Below, one piece after another: positions 36,072 through 44,106 of a stretch of 50,236 nucleotides of DNA. Position 1 is the stretch's first letter. Each line of letters opens with the position of its first letter. The position numbers were made by a program, and so were the translations under genes. The stretch comes from CAADGN01 sp035443945 (GTDB taxonomy: Bacteria; Planctomycetota; Phycisphaerae; Phycisphaerales; UBA1924), in NCBI GenBank assembly GCA_035443945.1, contig DAOMNQ010000019.1:1-50236 (forward strand), in the 5' to 3' direction. Under the pieces are notes generated by a model. The model was not told where the DNA came from. It saw only the letters and a program-made list of their open reading frames with translations, and searched no databases.

Positions 36072-36966
36072 TCTCCGCCACATCGCGGTCGGGCAGCACC
36101 TCCACCACGTCCGCGCCGACGACGTTCAGCCCCCGCAGCGACCGGATCGCCCCGAGCGCCTCGTGCGACGCGAAGCCCCCGATCGCGTGGGTGCCCGTGC
36201 CGGGTGCGAAGGCGGGGTCGCAACAGTCCACGTCGAAACTCAGGTACGCCTCCGCCCCGCCCAGTTCCGCGGCGAACCGCTCGAGCGCGCCTTTCCCGCT
36301 GCGCCGCCACTCGTCGCAGGTGACGATCCGAACGCCGTGCTTCGGTGCGTACTCGGCGTCCTCGCGCGTGTTCAGCGGCCCGCGGATGCCGATCGAGATC
36401 ATCCGCTTCGGGTCGATCATCCCCTCCTCGATCGCCCGGATGAACGGCGAGGCGTGCCCCCACCGCTCGCCCCAGACCTGGTCCACCGTGTCGAAGTGCG
36501 CGTCGAAGTGCACCAGCGCCAGCCCCCCTTTCGGCGAGCCGCGTCGCTCCCACGTCGCCCGCACGTTCGCGTACGCGATGGAGTGATCGCCCCCGACCGC
36601 GAACAGCCGCGTGTGCGACGGCTCGCCCAGCCCGCGCGCGAACGCCGCCGCCGCCTCGGCCGTCTCGCGGCACGAGTACGGCCGCACCGGCGCATCGCCC
36701 GCGTCCGACAGGCTCAGCGCATCGCACAGGTCCAGCCCGTGCTCCATCGAGTACCGCTTCACATACTGCGATGCATCGCGCACCGCCCGAGGACCGAACC
36801 GCGCGCCCGGCCGGAACGTCACACCCCCGTCGAACGGCACGCCGTAGATCGCCCAGTCCACCGGCCGATGCTCCGGCACGACCTGCTCCAGCAGCGGGTA
36901 TCGGCAGAACGTCGCCACGCCGGCGAACCGGGGGAACTGACGCGGGTCCGGCAGATTCGTCGGCAT
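36001..36966 (-). CDS. Agmatinase-like ureohydrolase (candidate succinylarginine or arginine ureohydrolase)
   Basis: 321 aa. Manganese ligands of the arginase fold: GGDHS, LVHFDAHFDT, SFDVDCCDPAFAPGTGTH; GGFASHE supplies the late acidic residue. The segment after DAHFDT (WGERWGHASPFIRAIEEG) resembles agmatinase/guanidinobutyrase rather than arginase, whose Asn/Ser residues that read the alpha-amino group are not seen. The family splits guanidino compounds into urea and an amine. Last gene of an operon with astD, astA and an aminotransferase (93-nt gap, GGAG 7 nt before ATG). It may therefore act on N-succinylarginine or arginine instead of agmatine (inference). Confidence 0.85.
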   Translation of the reverse strand: MPTNLPDPRQFPRFAGVATFCRYPLLEQVVPEHRPVDWAIYGVPFDGGVTFRPGARFGPRAVRDASQYVKRYSMEHGLDLCDALSLSDAGDAPVRPYSCRETAEAAAAFARGLGEPSHTRLFAVGGDHSIAYANVRATWERRGSPKGGLALVHFDAHFDTVDQVWGERWGHASPFIRAIEEGMIDPKRMISIGIRGPLNTREDAEYAPKHGVRIVTCDEWRRSGKGALERFAAELGGAEAYLSFDVDCCDPAFAPGTGTHAIGGFASHEALGAIRSLRGLNVVGADVVEVLPDRDVAEITALLAGTVIFEVLCLDAVRRRK

Positions 36967-37059
36967 GTTAAACTCCTTCGCGTGCCATCACCGTCCGTCT
37001 ACCCACCCTATCAAGTCTCCCTCGCCACTTTCCCGACGGTGATGCAGCCTGCCTGCCCA

Positions 37060-38613
37060 TTACGCCAGCCACGAGTCCTCGACGCGCATCCCCGGATGCA
37101 CCGTGGCCGCGTCGCCGGTCTCGATCATCCCGGCCACCGGGTACGCGCAGTAGTCGAGGCTGAACGAGCCGGCGGGGCGGTGGTTGCCCGAGATGCCCAG
37201 CCCGCCGAAGGGCAGACGGCTGCTCGCGCCCGCCGTGCCCGCGTTCAGGTTCACGCACCCGGCCCGCACGGCGTTGAAGAACCGTTCCGCGTTGGCCTCG
37301 CTGCGCGTGAAGATGGCCGCCGCGAGGCCGAACCGGGTCGCGTTCGCCTGCGCGATCGCGTCGTCGAGCGATTCGGTGACGGCGATCCGCAGCATCGGGC
37401 CGAAGACCTCCTCGTCGCACCCCGCCCCGCCGCCCTCGCTCGCCGTGAAGCGATCGACTCGTACGATGCCGGGCGAGATGAAGAACCCACCTTCCGGTGT
37501 CTCCACCGCACGGCTCTCGACCATCACCTCGCCGCCGGCGTGCGCGAAGCGTGCCTGCGCGTCGAGCGCGGCACGCCGGGCCTGCTCCGAGATGATCGGG
37601 CCCATGAAGACCGGGTGCGGCGCGGCGGGATCGCCGATGATGAGGTTGCTCGCCGCCTTGCACACCGCCGCGATGAACCGATCCGCGACCGCCCGATGCA
37701 CAACGACCCGCCGCGTGCAGGTGCACCGCTGCCCGGTCGTGACGAACGCCGACCGGACGCACTCGACCACCGCCTGCCGCATGTCGCAGTCGTCCATGAC
37801 GACGGCGGGGTTATTGCCGCCCATCTCCAGCGCGACGATGCGCCCGGGCCGGTCGAGGTTCGCTTCCAGGATCCGCCGTCCGACCGGCCACGACCCCGTG
37901 AACAGCACGCCGTCGATCCCGTCGTGCGTCACCAGCCGCGACGCCGCATCCGCCCCCCCCTGCACGAGATTCATGACTCCCGCGGGCGCGCCCGCCCCGC
38001 GCAGAGCCTCGTCCAGCAGTTCCGCCAGCAACTGCCCGCACGCGGGCGCCTTGTCGCTCGGCTTGATGACGACCGCGTTGCCCATCGCCAGCGCGGGAAC
38101 GGCGTGACCATTCGGCAGGTGCATCGGGAAGTTGAACGGCGCGATCACCGCCATCACGCCGTGCGGGCGGAACCAGCACCGCCCGCGCTTCGTCCCGCCG
38201 AGGTCGATCTCGAACCCCGCCACGCGGCGCAGCCCGCCGTGCTCGGACGATTCCAGCGTGACGTCCACTTTCGCGGCCAGGGCGGCGGCCTCGCCCTTCG
38301 CGTCCCAGCCGACCTTGCCGGTCTCGTCGCGGATGAGGGCGGCGATCCGGTCCTCGTTGGCCTTGCAAAGGTCGCGGTAGGTGCGCAGCGCGTCGAAGCG
38401 CCGCTCCGCCGGCCACGCCGCCCACTCCGGCTGCGCCGATCTCGCCGCCGCGACGGCGCGGTCAACGTGCTCGAGCCTCGGCGACCCTTCCCAGACCGCA
38501 TTCGCCCGACGTGCAGGATTGACCGACCGGATGCCCCCCCCCGGCAGCGATATCCAGTCGCCCCCGATCAGGTCGGACGGGTCGCGCCCAAGCGACGGAT
38601 GACGCCCGCTCAC
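37060..38613 (-). CDS. astD: N-succinylglutamate 5-semialdehyde dehydrogenase
   Basis: 517 aa aldehyde dehydrogenase. PHGVMAVIAPFNFPMHLPNG, VVIKPSDKAPACGQLLAEL (cofactor), FTGSWPVGRRI, ALEMGGNNPAVV (Glu base), VTTGQRCTCTRR (catalytic Cys), EEVFGPMLRI; NAGTAGASSRLPFGGLGISGNHRPAG is typical of AstD. Oxidises succinylglutamate semialdehyde to N-succinylglutamate with NAD. GTG 38613 overlaps the astA stop by 4 nt (GTGA). Confidence 0.92.
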   Translation of the reverse strand: MSGRHPSLGRDPSDLIGGDWISLPGGGIRSVNPARRANAVWEGSPRLEHVDRAVAAARSAQPEWAAWPAERRFDALRTYRDLCKANEDRIAALIRDETGKVGWDAKGEAAALAAKVDVTLESSEHGGLRRVAGFEIDLGGTKRGRCWFRPHGVMAVIAPFNFPMHLPNGHAVPALAMGNAVVIKPSDKAPACGQLLAELLDEALRGAGAPAGVMNLVQGGADAASRLVTHDGIDGVLFTGSWPVGRRILEANLDRPGRIVALEMGGNNPAVVMDDCDMRQAVVECVRSAFVTTGQRCTCTRRVVVHRAVADRFIAAVCKAASNLIIGDPAAPHPVFMGPIISEQARRAALDAQARFAHAGGEVMVESRAVETPEGGFFISPGIVRVDRFTASEGGGAGCDEEVFGPMLRIAVTESLDDAIAQANATRFGLAAAIFTRSEANAERFFNAVRAGCVNLNAGTAGASSRLPFGGLGISGNHRPAGSFSLDYCAYPVAGMIETGDAATVHPGMRVEDSWLA

Positions 38614-39779
38614 GGCCTCGCCCCCACCTTCGCCCTTCGCTTCCCCCCGCCGCGGGCAGGCGGAGATTCGTCCCCAGCGATCGCCGCCATGTCCGTGAAT
38701 CCCGCCGCCATGCCCGGCTCACCGTGCAGCGACTCCATCGCCTCGCGCGGCAGGCAGACGCGCCCCTTCGGATCGATGAAGCAGTCCTCCTGCACCGCGT
38801 AGAACTCGCCGTCCTGATGGAGCGTGCTGACCATCGCGGGCCGGCGGCACTTGCTCTTCGCGACAGGCTCGCCCAGTTCCGCCTCGCGCGTCGCCCGGAT
38901 GATCGGCACGTCGTCCGTCCGCGTCTCCAGCAGCGGCCCGCCGTCGAACGGGTCCACGAAGCCCGTGTACTGGAAGCCGAGGCGTTCGAGCATCCGGCGC
39001 GCCGGCACCGTCTCCCGGCCGACCTCCCCCACCACGTCGCGAGCCTCGGGCGGCAGCAGCGACAGGTAAATGTCCCCCGGCGGCAGCAACGCGGGGATGA
39101 ACTTCCGCGATCGCTGGCACTGCTTGTCCGCCTCGGTGTAACTCAGCGGGATGAACCGGCGGCCCAGGTACTCCCACAAAAGGCTGCGCCCGTCCTCCGT
39201 GATCGGCGCCATCATCTCCGCCAGGATGCGGTCCGCGAAGAGATGCCGGTGCAACGCGATGAAGTGGAACCGCACGAAACTCAGGAACCGCCCGACCCTG
39301 TGCCCGCGCGACGCCGGTTGCAGGATCAGACCCCCGATCTCCGTCGGCCCGGTCTCGTCGCCGTGCAGCCTCGCGACGACGTGCGTGGTGCCCGTCTTCA
39401 GGTCCGGCGCGAACGTCGCGCGCTGTTCCAGTTTGAACGAGTAGTTCGGGTTGCCCGGCCCGCCCATCCGCGCGAGTATCTGCGAGGTTCCCAGCGCGGT
39501 CCGGTCGTCGCGGTCCTCCGCCACAAACATGAAGATGTCGCGCGTGAAGTCGGCGGACGAAAGTCCCGTCACGTCGGCCGCCTTCTTCGGCTTGCGCGAC
39601 GATCCGTTGTCGCCCGGCGGCTTCTCCCCCGCCGCCGCCCGCAGGAACGACAGCCTGCTCTGCGTGATCTTCAGGTCGACGAGTTCCTTGTCCGCGGGCA
39701 GGTTGATGAAGTGCACCATCCGCGCCAGTTTCAGCAGCGTCCCAGCGTCCTCGACCCTCGCCCGACGGATGACGATCAC
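38610..39779 (-). CDS. astA: Arginine/ornithine N-succinyltransferase
   Basis: 389 aa versus about 344 in E. coli. Family landmarks: IVIRRARVEDAGTLLKLA, ILQPASRGHRVGRFLSFVRF, VVGEVGRETVPARRMLERLGF and YTGFVDPFDGGPLLE. An extra Lys/Gly-rich stretch lies at about residues 48-75, and a basic GGGKRRAKVGARP tail ends the protein. Uses succinyl-CoA to acylate the alpha-amino group of arginine; some homologues also take ornithine. GTG 39779 is preceded by GGAGG at 5 nt. Coupled to astD; 31 nt after the aminotransferase gene. Confidence 0.9.
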   Translation of the reverse strand: MIVIRRARVEDAGTLLKLARMVHFINLPADKELVDLKITQSRLSFLRAAAGEKPPGDNGSSRKPKKAADVTGLSSADFTRDIFMFVAEDRDDRTALGTSQILARMGGPGNPNYSFKLEQRATFAPDLKTGTTHVVARLHGDETGPTEIGGLILQPASRGHRVGRFLSFVRFHFIALHRHLFADRILAEMMAPITEDGRSLLWEYLGRRFIPLSYTEADKQCQRSRKFIPALLPPGDIYLSLLPPEARDVVGEVGRETVPARRMLERLGFQYTGFVDPFDGGPLLETRTDDVPIIRATREAELGEPVAKSKCRRPAMVSTLHQDGEFYAVQEDCFIDPKGRVCLPREAMESLHGEPGMAAGFTDMAAIAGDESPPARGGGKRRAKVGARP

Positions 39780-39810
39780 ACGAGCCTCCCTGCACGCCGA
39801 CTGCCGACAA

Positions 39811-41268
39811 TCACGACGCCGCCTTCGCCAAACCCCGCTCCACGCACTCGAACACACGCGGCCAATCCTCGAGACGCATCACGCCCAGCGGCGGCAGCAT
39901 CCGCAGGTGGTACGGCCCGTGCCCGCAATAGAACAGGATGACGCCCTCATCGAAGCACGTGCGGCACGCCTTCGTGACGGGTTCCTTGCGCCCGCCGAAC
40001 GGGCTGAACCGCATCATGCCGCCGATCCCGCCCACGATCCCCTTCGGCGCGGGCGTCAGGAGGCCGTCCGCGACCGGCGGGAACCAGTCCGGGTGCCTCG
40101 CGGCGAGCGCTCGCACCTGCTCCCGGAATGCCGCGTGATGCTGCTCGATCCGCCCGCCCGCGCCGTAGTAGTCGCCGTCGCGCAGACGCTCGATGATCCT
40201 GCGCCCGACGCTGAACGCAGGCCCAGCGCCCGTGAACGTCGCCGAGAGCAACCCCGGGCCGGGGTTGTACTCCGGCGTGTAGAGCGTCGCGCACACCTGC
40301 GACATCTTGCCGACGGTCATCACGTCCACGTGCTCGCCGATGCCCAGCGTCTCGGCCGCGAACATCGCCGTCGTCCGCCCGAAGGTCTGCACTTCGTCCG
40401 CCCACACCGCGATGCCATTCGCCCTGCAGACCTCGATGAGCGCAAGAAAGAACTCCGGCGGCGCGGTGTTGAAGCCTCCCTCGCCCTGCACCAGTTCCAT
40501 GATGAAGCACGCGTGCTGGCGCGGGTACCGCTCCGCGTACGACCGGACATTATCCACGATCATCGCGATGTGCTTCGCCTGCCCGACGCGCTCGGCGACT
40601 GCCTCGCTGTAGAACGGGACGTAGTCCACGAGCGTGTTCAGCGGCAGGCCCACGCGGTTCGCCGCCGCGTCTCCGATCTGCGAGAGCGTCACCGTCCGCC
40701 CCATGAAGCAGTCCTTGAACGCGAGGACGCGGCTGGCCGGCGCGTGCTTCTGGAAGCAGACCTTCAGCGCGTTCTCGTTCGCCAGCGCACCCGTCGGCGA
40801 GGCGTAGCAATGCGCCAAGCGCGTGCAGCGGGACGCCTCCGCCAGCAGCGTCTCGCCGAAGCGGTACGCCCCGAAGTTTGTCTGAAGGTTGCCGTTCTGG
40901 AGCGTGTCCTCGAGCGCGCCCTCGATCCCCGCCGCGATCAACTCCTCGTCCGAGTGCCCGAAGAAGTGCACGCCGATCCCGCAGATCATGTCCCACTTCA
41001 CCGAGCCGTCCGCGAGTTCCACGAGCGCGCCGTTGCCGATGCCCGAGCCGACGTAGGGGTACAGCAGGTCGCGCCCGCGCACCTTCTTCGCACGTTCGAG
41101 CAGTTCGGCATAGGCCCCGCGCAACTCCTCGCGACCCGCCCGCGGCGCGGTGATCGTCGCGCTGCGACGGCGCACCTCCTCGCGCAGCACACCGATCGCC
41201 TCCCGAACCGCCGGGCTGGCGTGCAACTGGCTCCCCTGCGTCGTCGGCGTCTGCACGGTCTGCGACAT
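39811..41268 (-). CDS. astC: Class III (acetyl/succinylornithine-type) aminotransferase
   Basis: 485 aa, longer than typical AstC (about 406 aa), with about 65 extra N-terminal residues. PLP fold features: SPTGALANENALKVCF (unusual variant of the NSGAEANE loop), FIMELVQGEGGFN, VWADEVQTFGRTTAMFA (PLP-ring Asp), and MTVGKMSQ (Schiff-base Lys). By operon position it should convert N-succinylornithine to the semialdehyde with 2-oxoglutarate, but sequence alone would also allow other omega-aminotransferase roles. AAGGA 5 nt before ATG 41268; 62 nt after the M20 gene. Confidence 0.82.
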   Translation of the reverse strand: MSQTVQTPTTQGSQLHASPAVREAIGVLREEVRRRSATITAPRAGREELRGAYAELLERAKKVRGRDLLYPYVGSGIGNGALVELADGSVKWDMICGIGVHFFGHSDEELIAAGIEGALEDTLQNGNLQTNFGAYRFGETLLAEASRCTRLAHCYASPTGALANENALKVCFQKHAPASRVLAFKDCFMGRTVTLSQIGDAAANRVGLPLNTLVDYVPFYSEAVAERVGQAKHIAMIVDNVRSYAERYPRQHACFIMELVQGEGGFNTAPPEFFLALIEVCRANGIAVWADEVQTFGRTTAMFAAETLGIGEHVDVMTVGKMSQVCATLYTPEYNPGPGLLSATFTGAGPAFSVGRRIIERLRDGDYYGAGGRIEQHHAAFREQVRALAARHPDWFPPVADGLLTPAPKGIVGGIGGMMRFSPFGGRKEPVTKACRTCFDEGVILFYCGHGPYHLRMLPPLGVMRLEDWPRVFECVERGLAKAAS

Positions 41269-41330
41269 ATCGGTCCTTTCCCCGCGGGGCATCCTTGGCC
41301 GCACGGCTCCACGCCGTCCAGCGGGCGCGC

Positions 41331-42563
41331 TCACACCTTCAATCGGCCCTCGGACAGCCGCGAAACAACCACACCCAGCAACTGGCATCGTTCCACGAGG
41401 CTCGCCAGTTCGATCCACTCCTCCGGCGTGTGCAGCCCGCCGCCTCGCACGCCCAGCGTGTCGATCGTCGGCAGCCCGCACGCCTGCAACTGATTCCCGT
41501 CGCACACGCCCCCCGTCTTCGTGAACGGGAGCGACTGCCCGAGGGCTTCCGCCGCGGCCCTCGCCAGTTCCGCCAGCGCGCTCGTCCCGGGCGTCAGCGG
41601 CTTGGCGGGGCGGTTGAAACTCCGAAGCACCTCAACGCGCGGCAGCGCATCCGCGCCGGTCGCCAGCGCATCCAGATTTGTCGCCAGCAGCGCGGCCGCC
41701 TCGGGCGTCGAGAACCGAACGTTGCCCCACGCCCGCGCCCGGTCCGGCACCGCGTTCGTCACCGTCCCGCCCTCGAGCGGCCCAACGTTCGTGATCATCC
41801 CCCGTTCGGCGTCCGCCATCTCAGCAACTTCGATCAGGCACCGCGCCAGCGCGGTTACCGCCGACACGCCCGACGTGAAGTCGCGCCCGACGTGCGCCGA
41901 ACGCCCGTACGTCCTCAGGCAGAACTGCCCCGATCCCATCCGCTCGACAGCCAGCGCCCCGCCCGGCAACGCGGGCTCGACAACCAGCCCCGCGTCGTGC
42001 TTCGATGCTTCGGCCGCCAGCACGGCGTCCGAGTGGTACGACCCCGTCTCCTCGTCGCTGTTGAACACGACCGTCCACTCGGCGTCGATCCCCGCCTCGA
42101 CCAGCGACTCCAGCGCGGCCACCAGGATCACCAGCCCGCCCTTCATGTCCACGCAGCCCGGCCCCGTCGCGGTCCGCCCGTCCGCGCTGATCGTCAACTC
42201 TCGGAACGGCCCCGCCGGGTCGTGCACCGTGTCCAGGTGCCCCACGAGCAGCACGCGCGGCGCACCACTCCGCTTCGACCGCTTCCTGCACACCGCCGCC
42301 GGCGGGATCGACCCCGACGCCGCCTGCCCGTGCAGCCAGTCCGGGCGCGGATCGCCCGGAATCAACTCGACCGTCGCGCCGATCGCCCGCAGCCGGTCCG
42401 TCAGCCGCTCGCGCGTCTCGTCCAAAGCGGGCGCGTTGTTCCCGCCCGTCGGCAGCCCGACGTGCAACCGAAGGTCCGCGAGCAGGTCGTCTCGCCGTCG
42501 CTCCACGGCGCGGCAGATGGCGTGTTCGCGTTCCGACAGTCCCGCCGCGCCGTGCGTTGGCAT
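41331..42563 (-). CDS. M20 family metallopeptidase/deacylase, first gene of ast operon
   Basis: 410 aa. Di-zinc site: LVGHLDTVHD (His, Asp), GPGCVDMKGG (bridging Asp), NSDEETGS (catalytic and metal Glu), a Glu in VVEPALPGG, and His in GGGLHTPEEW. The dimerisation lid region lies at about residues 210-330 (GRSAHVGRDF). Closest in feel to carboxypeptidase G2-type glutamate-amide hydrolases (VGLPTGGNN start). With ast genes it is a candidate N-succinylglutamate desuccinylase, replacing AstE (inference). It probably carries the operon promoter: TACGGT 6 nt upstream of ATG 42563. Confidence 0.88.
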   Translation of the reverse strand: MPTHGAAGLSEREHAICRAVERRRDDLLADLRLHVGLPTGGNNAPALDETRERLTDRLRAIGATVELIPGDPRPDWLHGQAASGSIPPAAVCRKRSKRSGAPRVLLVGHLDTVHDPAGPFRELTISADGRTATGPGCVDMKGGLVILVAALESLVEAGIDAEWTVVFNSDEETGSYHSDAVLAAEASKHDAGLVVEPALPGGALAVERMGSGQFCLRTYGRSAHVGRDFTSGVSAVTALARCLIEVAEMADAERGMITNVGPLEGGTVTNAVPDRARAWGNVRFSTPEAAALLATNLDALATGADALPRVEVLRSFNRPAKPLTPGTSALAELARAAAEALGQSLPFTKTGGVCDGNQLQACGLPTIDTLGVRGGGLHTPEEWIELASLVERCQLLGVVVSRLSEGRLKV

Positions 42564-42569
42564 GACGCA

Positions 42570-42575
42570 ACCGTA
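42570..42575 (-). promoter_or_regulatory. -10-like element of the ast operon
   Basis: TACGGT on the minus strand, 6 nt from ATG 42563, with no Shine-Dalgarno; same hexamer as the tRNA-fMet -10. Confidence 0.45.
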
Positions 42576-42581
42576 GGCCCT

Positions 42582-42609
42582 TTGCCGCCTGCTGCACGCA
42601 CGCTACCCT
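42582..42609 (+). promoter_or_regulatory. Promoter of the TPR-sulfotransferase gene
   Basis: TTGCCG (42582-42587), 16-nt spacer, TACCCT (42604-42609), then 10 nt to ATG 42620. The gap to the divergent M20 gene is only 56 bp, so the two promoters overlap. Confidence 0.5.
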
Positions 42610-42619
42610 GCCTTTCGAC

Positions 42620-44089
42620 ATGCCCCCGCGACCATCGACCGCTCGCCCTTCGCCTCCGTTGCACGAGGCCCTCCGCCTCTACCTGGGCGGTGATCCGCTC
42701 GGCGCGGAGTCCGCCTGCCGCGATGCGCTCCGGCGCGAGAAGTCAAACCCGAGAGCCTGGCACCTCATGGGCTTGTGCCTCAACGCCCTCGGCCGCTACG
42801 CCGACGCCCGCCAGCACGCCCGCCGCGGCGTCGAGATCGCGCCGGACGATCCCGAACTCCTGCAACTCCTCGCCATGACCTACAACCGCGAGGGGCGGTA
42901 CGACGAGGCGCTCGGCGTCCTCGACTCCGCCGTGGCGCGCCGGCCCGACCACCTCGGCCTGGCCGCGGCCCGATCCGAAGTCCTCTTCCAGGCGCGCCGC
43001 TACGAGGACGCCGCCGCTGCGGTCGAGCCGTTCCTCGCCGACGATCCGCCGCACATCGCCGTCGCCATCGCCTTCGGCCAGTCCGCCCGGCGCGTCGGCC
43101 GCGAGGAGCAGGCGATCGACCTGCTGCGCCGCGCGAACACCACGCCGGACGTCCCACTGCCACAGCGCATCTCCTCGCTCTTCATCCTCGGCAACCTGCT
43201 CGACCACCTCAAGCGATACGACGAAGCCTTCGCCGCCTTCGACGAGGCCAACCGCATCAAGGGCGAACGCCCCGACATCGACGAGTACTCCGCCTCCGTC
43301 CGCCGGATGATCGAGGCCTGGACCCCCGAGCGCATCCGCTCCCTCCCGCGGAGCCTCGAGACGAGCGACCTGCCCGTCTTCATCGTCGGCATGCCGCGCT
43401 CAGGCACCACGCTCACCGAGCAGGTGCTCTCGGCGCACCCTCGCTTCCACGGCGCGGGCGAGTTGCGCGACGTCCACACCCTCGTCGGCGAACTCCAGCA
43501 CGGCGTCGAAGGCGGCCGGTGGCACCTCTTCGCGCTCGACCGCCTCGCCGAGCGGCCTCTCACGCGCTTCGCGCGCCGGTGGATCGAGCGCATGCGCCGC
43601 GTCGCTCCCGACGCCCTCCGCGCCAGCGACAAGAACCCGCAGAACTACCTCCACCTCGGCCTCATCTGGGCGGCGTTCCCCGGCGCGAAGATCGTCCACT
43701 GCGTGCGCGATCCGCTCGACACCTGCCTCTCGTGCTACTTCCACGACCTCGCCGGCCCCCACGTCTCCATCGGCTCCCTCCGCGCCGTCGGACGCTGGTA
43801 CGCCGAGTACCGCGCGGTGATGCGCCACTGGACGGCCGTCCTCGACCTGCCCAACCTCGAACTCCGTTACGAGACGATGGTCGAGCGGCCCGACGAGACC
43901 AAGCGCCGCCTGATCGAGTTCGTCGGCCTGGAGTGGCACGACGCCGTCACCGAGCATCACGCCGTCGATCGGCCCGTGCTCACGCCGAGCGTCGACCAGG
44001 TCCGCCGCCCGATCTACAAGACCGCCGTCGCGCGCTACACGCATTACGAAGCCCACATCGGCCCGCTGCGCGAATCGCTCGCCGAATGA
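42620..44089 (+). CDS. TPR-containing sulfotransferase
   Basis: 489 aa. Residues about 15-220 are TPR helices (AWHLMGLCLNALGRYADARQ, YNREGRYDEALGVLD). The C-terminal domain has the PAPS 5'-phosphosulfate loop VFIVGMPRSGTTLTEQVL and 3'-phosphate segment VRDPLDTCLSCYFHDL. Such proteins transfer sulfate from PAPS to proteins or glycans. Planctomycetes encode many, but the acceptor cannot be read from sequence. No signal peptide. Transcribed alone. Confidence 0.88.
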   Translation: MPPRPSTARPSPPLHEALRLYLGGDPLGAESACRDALRREKSNPRAWHLMGLCLNALGRYADARQHARRGVEIAPDDPELLQLLAMTYNREGRYDEALGVLDSAVARRPDHLGLAAARSEVLFQARRYEDAAAAVEPFLADDPPHIAVAIAFGQSARRVGREEQAIDLLRRANTTPDVPLPQRISSLFILGNLLDHLKRYDEAFAAFDEANRIKGERPDIDEYSASVRRMIEAWTPERIRSLPRSLETSDLPVFIVGMPRSGTTLTEQVLSAHPRFHGAGELRDVHTLVGELQHGVEGGRWHLFALDRLAERPLTRFARRWIERMRRVAPDALRASDKNPQNYLHLGLIWAAFPGAKIVHCVRDPLDTCLSCYFHDLAGPHVSIGSLRAVGRWYAEYRAVMRHWTAVLDLPNLELRYETMVERPDETKRRLIEFVGLEWHDAVTEHHAVDRPVLTPSVDQVRRPIYKTAVARYTHYEAHIGPLRESLAE

Positions 44090-44106
44090 TCGCGCCGGCC
44101 GCGCGT

